NCBI GenBank assembly: GCA_026393775.1
Contig: JAPKZM010000302.1
Location: forward strand, 1 to 10,823
Source: Candidatus Aminicenantota bacterium
Lineage (GTDB): Bacteria > Acidobacteriota > Aminicenantia > UBA2199
Reading direction: 5' to 3'
Length of the DNA: 10,823 bases
A program made the translations under genes and the position numbers. The first letter of the stretch is position 1. Each line of letters begins with the position of its first letter. The notes beneath the pieces were generated by a model that saw only the letters and a program-made list of their open reading frames with translations, was not told the origin of the DNA and made no database searches. Positions 5,982 through 10,823 of this stretch are shown one piece after another.

Positions 5982-6129
5982 CACGTCGCCGAGCACTACC
6001 TGGAGTACCGGGACATCGGCCTGCTGGCCACCAGCGGAACCATCCAGAGTGGTCTTTACGAAAAAGAATTCGCCGTCAGCGGCCATCCGAACTTTCCAGG
6101 AAATGAGCCAAAGGAGAAAAAAGCAATGA
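5982..6129 (+). pseudogene. Remnant of a second racemase gene with internal deletion
   Basis: Bases 5982-6084 align without gaps to 4979-5081 of the intact racemase, 87 of 103 identical, giving peptide HVAEHY..DIGLLATSGTI. Bases 6078-6110 are identical over 33 bases to 5317-5349, the racemase 3' end. The two pieces share AGCGGCC (6078-6084; also 5075-5081 and 5317-5323), so 242 bp are missing at a 7-base microhomology, and the frame shifts there. In the shifted frame the tail reads AAIRTFQEMSQRRKKQ and stops at TGA 6127-6129. The second catalytic cysteine region and most of the N-terminal half are gone, so no active enzyme can be made. The left limit is uncertain; 5951-5977 may hold a trace of the N-terminus. 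Confidence 0.85.
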
Positions 6130-7250
6130 TAGCCAGAAAAATCATACCTGCCCTGTTTCTGCCCATCTTTCTGACTGGCCAACCGCCTACTCCCAGGGAT
6201 TTGGGCCTGGTCATCGGCATCCTGAAACCGGGCCCCAATAACGCCATCACCGACGTGGTCGGCGTGCGGGTGGGCCATTGCACATTGATCCGCGGCGACC
6301 ATATCCGCACCGGGGTGACGGCTATTCTCCCCCATGGCGGCAACCTATTCCAGGAAAAAGTTCCGGCGGCCATTTTCATCGGCAACGGCTTCGGCAAGCT
6401 GACCGGCTATTCCCAGGTGGAAGAGCTGGGCAACCTTGAAACTCCCATTGTTCTGACCAATACCCTCAGTGTGGCCGAGGCCGTCGCGGCTCTGCTGGAA
6501 TACACCTTGGGGTTGCCGGGAAATGAAGGCGTGCAATCGGTCAACGCCCTGGTGGGAGAAACGAACGACGGCCTGCTGAATGACATCCGCGGCCGGCACA
6601 TTCGGCCGGAACACGTGCTTGAGGCTGTCCGCAGTGCCACTGCCGGTCCGGTAACGCAAGGGAACGTTGGCGCCGGCACCGGCACCGTTTGTTTCGGTTT
6701 CAAGGGTGGCATCGGCACATCATCGCGCGTGCTGCCGCCTGTTTTGGGCGGCTACACTGTGGGCGTCTTGGTACAGAGCAATTTCAATGGTTTTCTGACC
6801 ATTGCCGGCGTACCCGTAGGCGTTGAGCTGGGCCAATATCCATTTGCCGACAGTATTGCCAAGAATGAGCCTGGCTCATGTATGATCGTGGTGGCCACCG
6901 ACGCCCCGCTCACCTCCAGGAATCTGAAGCGATTGGCGCTGCGTGCCCTTTTTGGCTTGGCGCGAACCGGCAGCATCGCTGCCAATGGCAGCGGCGATTA
7001 TGTCATCGCCTTTTCCACGGCGACCGGCGTACGTATCCGTCAGCAAAGCGATTCCATCTTGGATTCCATTGTCGAAGTGCGTAATGACCGCATGTCGCCC
7101 CTGTTTCTGGCGGTCAACGAAGCCAGCGAAGAGGCCATTCTCAATTCCTTATTCTGTGCCGAGTCCATGAAAGGGCAGAACGGCAATTTCGTCGAGTCAT
7201 TGTCGCGAGAGAAGGTGCTGGCCATCATGAAAAAGTACGGGCGCAAATAA
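6126..7250 (+). CDS. Exported P1-family peptidase (DmpA-like aminopeptidase)
   Basis: A 374-residue peptidase of the P1/S58 family (DmpA, BapA), Ntn-type hydrolases that cut themselves and then release N-terminal residues; characterised members accept D-residue or beta-peptide substrates. ITDVVGVRVGH (41-51), GNVGAGTGTVCFGFKGGIGT (179-198) and PGSCMIVVATDAPL (249-262) are family landmarks. Self-cleavage is expected between G250 and S251, S251 becoming the nucleophile; N219 in VQSNFNG matches the conserved Asn of DmpA. Length matches DmpA (about 375) and nothing is missing. The N-terminus MIARKIIPALFLPIFLTG looks like an export signal, unlike typical DmpA. ATG 6126 is chosen because AAGGAG (6111-6116) lies nine bases upstream and the signal starts there; the frame stays open upstream through the remnant only by chance. 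ATG overlaps the remnant's TGA, a sign of past translational coupling. It converges with metG after 19 bp. Confidence 0.9.
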   Translation: MIARKIIPALFLPIFLTGQPPTPRDLGLVIGILKPGPNNAITDVVGVRVGHCTLIRGDHIRTGVTAILPHGGNLFQEKVPAAIFIGNGFGKLTGYSQVEELGNLETPIVLTNTLSVAEAVAALLEYTLGLPGNEGVQSVNALVGETNDGLLNDIRGRHIRPEHVLEAVRSATAGPVTQGNVGAGTGTVCFGFKGGIGTSSRVLPPVLGGYTVGVLVQSNFNGFLTIAGVPVGVELGQYPFADSIAKNEPGSCMIVVATDAPLTSRNLKRLALRALFGLARTGSIAANGSGDYVIAFSTATGVRIRQQSDSILDSIVEVRNDRMSPLFLAVNEASEEAILNSLFCAESMKGQNGNFVESLSREKVLAIMKKYGRK

Positions 7251-7269
7251 GAAGGAAAAGGAATTGCTT

Positions 7270-9252
7270 TTATTTTAAAATGGCGCCGACCGGGGTGTCG
7301 TCGGGCAAAATGGGAACATAGGGACGGTTATTGGCGTCGGAGGCGGCCAGGATCATGCCTTCGGAAAGGATGCCGCGCAGCTTGGCCGGCTTCAGGTTCT
7401 TGACGATGATGATCTTGCGGCCGACCAGATCTTCCGGTTTGTAGAACAAGGCGATCCCGGCCACCAGGGTGCGAGTGCCATCGCCGGTATCGATTTTCAG
7501 TTTCAACAGTTTATCGGCTTTCTCCACTTTCTCCGCTTCCAGCACCCGGGCCACGACCATCTGTACTTTTTTAAAATCTTCTATTTCGATGACATTGGCA
7601 GCATCGGGGATGGTTGGCAATGAAAAGGCTGCATCGGCTGCCGCGCCAGCTTGCTGGGCAGCGTCCCCCTGTGGGGCTGCCGCGCCAGCTTGCTGGGCGG
7701 CGTCCTCTTGTGGAACCTCCGTGAAAAAGACCTTGCTGTCGACGCGCGGGAACAACTGCATCCCGGGCAGGATAGAAAAAACTTCGGGCAGGTCATGCCA
7801 GCCGAGATCCTGTCCGGGAGCGTTGAAAATAGTGCGCACCTTGGCGGCGGTATCGGTCAGGATGGGAGCCAGCAGCGCATTGACACTCAGGATAGCCCGG
7901 GTCAGGGTCTTCAGCACCCCGGCCAGACGCGGCTGGTTCGCCTCTTCTTTGGCCAGGTTCCACGGCTGAGCTTCCACAATGTAGCGGTTCAGATAATTGA
8001 TGTACTCAAAAATGGCTTCCAAACCGCGGTTGAACTGGTACTGGTCGAAGCAATCGAGGGCCGTCTTCTCCAGCGTACCGAAGCGCCCGCGAATCTCCTC
8101 TTCCTTGTACGTATAAACGGCGGGCTGGTTGAAGGAATTGGCGAAGTATTTTTCGATCATGCCGGTCGTCCGCGAGACCAGGTTGGCCCAATCGTTGGTC
8201 AGGTCCGTGTTCACGCGATTGATGAAGCCCTCGTGGGAAAAGTTGCCGTCGGCGCCGATGGAGGCTTCGCGCATCAGGAAATAGCGGATGGCATCAGGGT
8301 TGAAATGCTTCAGCAGGATGTGGGGGTCGAGGACGTTGCCGCTGGACTTGGATATCTTCTTCTCGTCCTTCAGCCACCAGCCGTGGATCAGCTCCTTTTT
8401 GGGCAGGGGCAGGCCGGCGGCCATCAGGAAAGCCGGCCAGTAGACGGCATGGTACTTGAGAATGTCCTTGGCCATGATGTGCAGGTCGGCAGGCCAGTAG
8501 GTGGTGAAGCGTTTACCCTCATTCAGGTAGTCGATGGCGGTGATGTAGTTCGACAGGGCGTCGAACCAGACATAGATCGTCTGCTGCGGGTCGCCTGGAA
8601 CCGGCACACCCCACTTGACCGTGGAGCGGGTGACGCTCAGGTCGCGCAGTCCCATCTTGACGAACGAGACCACCTCATTCATCCGCGAGCGCGGGGTGAC
8701 GAATTCGGGATTCTCTTCGTAGAACTTCAACAACCGGTCACCGTAGGCCGACAAGCGGAAGAAGTAGCATTTTTCCTTCACGCGATTGTCGGTCGGGCGG
8801 CCGCAGTCGGGGCAGGTCCTTTTGCCGTCGGCCGTTTCCTCGATGCTTTCAGGGATAAAGTTTTCGCAGGAAATGCAGTAGTGGCCGGCGTATTCCCCGA
8901 GGTAGATGTCACCCTTTTCCTTGACCTTGGAAAAGATCTTCTGTACGCCCTTGATGTGGACCTCGTCGGTGGTGCGGATGAAATGGTCGTATTCGATGTT
9001 TAATGTCTGCCACAGCTGTTTGAAGCGCTCCACCATCGAGTCGGCAAGCTGCTTGGGGGTCAAACCCTGCTTGTTGGCGCTCTTCTCGATTTTCTGGCCG
9101 TGCTCGTCGGTCCCGGTCAGGAACAGGACGCGGTAGCCGCGCTGCTGCTTGTAACGTTTGATGACGTCGGCCAGGATGGTGGTATAGGCGTGGCCGATAT
9201 GCGGGACGTCATTGACATAGTAAATAGGCGTAGTCAAATAAAACTTTGGCAT
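7270..9252 (-). CDS. metG: Methionyl-tRNA synthetase with C-terminal tRNA-binding domain
   Basis: Charges tRNA-Met with methionine in the cytoplasm. The 660-residue protein has the class I signatures HIGH (18-21) and KISKS (299-303), the latter matching KMSKS. The catalytic core carries one zinc knuckle, CISC (126-129) with CPDC (147-150). The anticodon-binding helical region is about 350-500. An Ala/Gln-rich linker (about 514-545) contains a tandem 13-residue repeat. The C-terminal domain (about 556-660), with FKKVQMVVARV and NLKPAKLRGILSEGM, is the EMAPII/Trbp-like OB fold that increases tRNA affinity and dimerises in bacterial MetRS. All key motifs are intact. AGGAG (9263-9259) lies six bases before ATG 9252, fixing the start. 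An extended -10 promoter is just upstream, so the gene is probably transcribed independently of the Hsp70 gene before it. Confidence 0.97.
   Translation of the reverse strand: MPKFYLTTPIYYVNDVPHIGHAYTTILADVIKRYKQQRGYRVLFLTGTDEHGQKIEKSANKQGLTPKQLADSMVERFKQLWQTLNIEYDHFIRTTDEVHIKGVQKIFSKVKEKGDIYLGEYAGHYCISCENFIPESIEETADGKRTCPDCGRPTDNRVKEKCYFFRLSAYGDRLLKFYEENPEFVTPRSRMNEVVSFVKMGLRDLSVTRSTVKWGVPVPGDPQQTIYVWFDALSNYITAIDYLNEGKRFTTYWPADLHIMAKDILKYHAVYWPAFLMAAGLPLPKKELIHGWWLKDEKKISKSSGNVLDPHILLKHFNPDAIRYFLMREASIGADGNFSHEGFINRVNTDLTNDWANLVSRTTGMIEKYFANSFNQPAVYTYKEEEIRGRFGTLEKTALDCFDQYQFNRGLEAIFEYINYLNRYIVEAQPWNLAKEEANQPRLAGVLKTLTRAILSVNALLAPILTDTAAKVRTIFNAPGQDLGWHDLPEVFSILPGMQLFPRVDSKVFFTEVPQEDAAQQAGAAAPQGDAAQQAGAAADAAFSLPTIPDAANVIEIEDFKKVQMVVARVLEAEKVEKADKLLKLKIDTGDGTRTLVAGIALFYKPEDLVGRKIIIVKNLKPAKLRGILSEGMILAASDANNRPYVPILPDDTPVGAILK
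7637..7714. repeat. 39-bp tandem repeat (two copies) in the MetRS linker
   Basis: Units 7637-7675 and 7676-7714 match at 35 of 39 bases. In the protein they give two 13-residue copies, PQEDAAQQAGAAA (514-526) and PQGDAAQQAGAAA (527-539). The repeat keeps frame and lies between folded domains, so copy number probably changes linker length only. Confidence 0.9.
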
Positions 9253-9283
9253 GTTGGTCTCCTGTCGCCGGCTGCAGGAGCGA

Positions 9284-9292
9284 ATTATAGCA
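9284..9292 (-). promoter_or_regulatory. Extended -10 promoter of metG
   Basis: Minus-strand TGCTATAAT (9292-9284) is a perfect extended -10 element (TGnTATAAT). The -35 position (about 9312-9307) reads TTTTTA and is weak, as is common for extended -10 promoters; it falls inside the Hsp70 terminator hairpin. Predicted initiation near 9277 gives a leader of about 25 bases with the AGGAG ribosome site. Confidence 0.6.
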
Positions 9293-9322
9293 TAAAACCC
9301 GGCATCTAAAAAGATGACCGGG
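9293..9322 (-). terminator. Intrinsic terminator of the Hsp70 gene
   Basis: Minus-strand CCCGG-CATC (9322-9318 and 9316-9313, with one bulged T) pairs with GATG-CCGGG (9306-9298) around a TTTTTA loop, a nine-pair stem, followed by TTTTA (9297-9293). It begins 18 bases after the Hsp70 stop codon, the expected place. The T-tract is short, so leakage into metG is possible. Confidence 0.65.
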
Positions 9323-9339
9323 GGCCGGGAACGGATGGA

Positions 9340-10823
9340 TCACTGAAAGCTGATTTTCAGTGGTTTGGTATCTTCTTTATTGGTTTTGCCGCTCTGGGCA
9401 TCGCTCCCCGGACTGGGATAAATGCTCATGTCGGCTTCCTTTTTCCCCAGCGGGGCTTCGGGTTCCCCGTTGAGGATGCTGACTTTTTTCCAAAGTTCCA
9501 GCAGTTGCTTTTCAAGTATGTCCATGGCGCCGATATTTTCCCTGTCGATCTCTTTTTTGGCTTCCTTGATTAGTTCCTCGCACTGGCTCCTGATCTCATC
9601 CGGAAGCTTGCTGCTTTTGCTGAGCTGGTTGAGTGAGTAAATATGATTGATGACCTTGTTCTTCTTGAGGATCATTTCCTTTTTCTTGGAATCCAACTCG
9701 GATGATTTTTTGGCTTCTTCCCTGAATTTTTCCACGTCATCCTTGCTGAGAAGACCCGATTGGGTAATCAATATCTCTTTCTTGTTCTTGCTGGAAAGGT
9801 CCATGGCCCCGACCTTGAGCATGCCGTTGACATTGATGTTGAAGGTTACTTCGATGCGCGGAACGCCGCGCGGCGCCGGTTTGATGGCCAGCAGGGTGAA
9901 TTTTCCCAGGGATTTGTTCTCTTCGGCGACCTCTCTTTCGCCTTGATAGATCTGGATGTCCACTTCGGTCTGATTGTCTTCCACAGTTGAAAAGATCAGG
10001 CTGCGGCTGACCGGGATGGTGGTGTTGGCGTTGATGATCCGGGTGAAAGCCCCGCCATAGGTCTTGACCCCCAGAGCCAGCGGTGTGACATCGAGTAGCA
10101 GGATGTCTTTGCTTTCGCCCTTAATGATCGACCCCTGGGTGGCGGCTCCCATGGCTACGATTTCATCCGGATTAACCTTGCGGTTGGGTTCCTTCTTGAA
10201 AAACTCCTTGACTTTTTGCTGGACGAAAGGGATACGGGTGCAGCCGCCGACCAGCAGGAATTCGTCGATATCGCTGATCCTCAAGTTGGCATTGTGCAAT
10301 GCCCGCGAACAGATTTCCAGGGTCTGTTCGATCTCCTTCTTGACCAGGTTTTCAAATTCGCTCTTGCGCAAGTATTTGATCAGATGCAGCGGACCATCTT
10401 CGGATTCGGCGATGAAGGGCAGATTGATTTCACATTCATCGACGGCCGACAATTCGATTTTGGCGTTTTCGGCGGCTTCGCGGATGCGCTGCATGGCCGC
10501 TTTGTCGTTGGCCAGGTTGATGCGGTTCTCGTTGGCGAATTCCTTGATCAGCTTCTGGGTCAGCGCGATATCGAAGTTGTTGCCTCCCAGGTGGGTGTTG
10601 CCGGCTGTGGCCAGTACCTTGATGATGCCGTTCTGTATTTCCAGGACCGAGATGTCGATGGTGCCGCCGCCGAAATCATACACGATGATCTTGGCTTTCT
10701 TTTTCAGGTCCACCGAATAGGCCAGCGAGGCCGCGGTGGGTTCGTTGATAATGCGCTTGACGGTGAGCCCGGCGATCGTTCCGGCGTCTTTGGTGGCCTG
10801 GCGCTGGGAATCGTTAAAATAGG
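9340..10823 (-). CDS. dnaK: Hsp70/DnaK chaperone, lacking its N-terminus at the window edge
   Basis: ATP-driven cytoplasmic chaperone that binds unfolded peptides. The open frame enters at the right edge with FNDSQRQATKDAG and ends at TGA (9342-9340), leaving 493 visible residues; by comparison with DnaK about 145 are missing, including the first phosphate loop. Visible, counted from the first full codon: RIINEPTAA (23-31), DFGGGT (49-54), LVGGCTRIP (190-198), the interdomain linker LLLDVTPL (241-248), the peptide-binding beta domain to about 355, then a charged helical lid and a Lys-rich tail. The substrate arch differs from E. coli DnaK: M404 and A429 correspond to Y and V here (KTYGG, STVEDNQ), while pocket residue V436 is kept. 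The lid sequence is also divergent, so this may be a paralogue rather than the housekeeping copy. GTG at 10713 is an internal valine codon. No dnaJ or grpE is in view. Confidence 0.92.
   Translation of the reverse strand, partial: YFNDSQRQATKDAGTIAGLTVKRIINEPTAASLAYSVDLKKKAKIIVYDFGGGTIDISVLEIQNGIIKVLATAGNTHLGGNNFDIALTQKLIKEFANENRINLANDKAAMQRIREAAENAKIELSAVDECEINLPFIAESEDGPLHLIKYLRKSEFENLVKKEIEQTLEICSRALHNANLRISDIDEFLLVGGCTRIPFVQQKVKEFFKKEPNRKVNPDEIVAMGAATQGSIIKGESKDILLLDVTPLALGVKTYGGAFTRIINANTTIPVSRSLIFSTVEDNQTEVDIQIYQGEREVAEENKSLGKFTLLAIKPAPRGVPRIEVTFNINVNGMLKVGAMDLSSKNKKEILITQSGLLSKDDVEKFREEAKKSSELDSKKKEMILKKNKVINHIYSLNQLSKSSKLPDEIRSQCEELIKEAKKEIDRENIGAMDILEKQLLELWKKVSILNGEPEAPLGKKEADMSIYPSPGSDAQSGKTNKEDTKPLKISFQ

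Noticed and set aside
5973..6125. A longer peptidase start at ATG 5973, adding 51 residues.
   Set aside because: The added part is racemase remnant followed by out-of-frame racemase tail. The signal peptide and ribosome site both fix the start at 6126.
5875..6129. An 84-codon gene starting inside the small secreted protein gene.
   Set aside because: It has no ribosome site and only its end matches the racemase tail; it is explained by the remnant.
7651..9003. Long open frame on the plus strand opposite metG (450 codons).
   Set aside because: It is antisense to a MetRS with all motifs intact; GC-rich codon bias keeps the opposite frame open. It has no family resemblance.
10064..10720. Plus-strand 218-codon frame opposite the Hsp70 gene.
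   Set aside because: It is antisense to a conserved Hsp70 coding region; the Ser-rich product is typical of a shadow frame.
1..10823. CRISPR arrays, tRNA genes, transposases, phage or toxin-antitoxin genes.
   Set aside because: No spaced repeats, cloverleaf-like sequences, transposase motifs or small toxin-antitoxin pairs were seen by eye in either strand.

Overview
The window is moderately GC-rich bacterial chromosome with AT-richer gaps. It holds seven intact protein genes, two genes cut by the window edges, and one gene remnant. Sec-type signal peptides, possible lipoproteins, sigma70-like promoters and Shine-Dalgarno sites point to a bacterium, probably with a Gram-negative-type envelope. 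The mix (RNB ribonuclease with a DLDQ motif, exported MEMO-like protein, exported racemase, P1 peptidase, MetRS with a C-terminal tRNA-binding domain) would fit Acidobacteriota or Aminicenantes-like lineages. That placement is a guess from general knowledge, not a search. No tRNA, rRNA, CRISPR array, insertion sequence or phage gene was seen.

Layout. The 5' end of a TauE/SafE-like permease gene (1-348, minus) diverges from an RNB-domain exoribonuclease gene (471-2003, plus). That gene converges on an unrecognised four-helix membrane protein (2036-3109, minus), preceded on the same strand by an exported MEMO-family protein (3216-4268, minus). Across a 281-bp divergent gap lies a plus-strand group: an exported Asp/Glu-type racemase (4550-5371), a small secreted protein (5502-5921), a decayed second racemase (about 5982-6129) and an exported P1-family (DmpA-like) peptidase (6126-7250). 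This group converges with metG (7270-9252, minus). Upstream of metG on the same strand is an Hsp70/DnaK gene (9340 to the right edge) that lacks its first ~145 codons here. A terminator/promoter overlap separates the two.

The most informative region is 4269-7250. Four neighbouring genes encode exported proteins, and two act on amino acids or peptides: the racemase would interconvert L- and D-acidic amino acids, and DmpA-type peptidases release N-terminal amino acids, including D-residues in characterised members. The gap before the peptidase holds a racemase paralogue reduced by deletion. Its middle matches the intact gene at 87 of 103 bases, its end matches at 33 of 33, and they are joined at a 7-base microhomology. 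Its stop codon still overlaps the peptidase start as ATGA, so the ancestral order was racemase-peptidase with coupled translation.

Other points of interest are two genes that look leaderless (permease and MEMO-like), a run of nine Cs inside the unknown membrane protein gene, a 39-bp tandem repeat in the MetRS linker, and unusual substrate-arch residues in the Hsp70.
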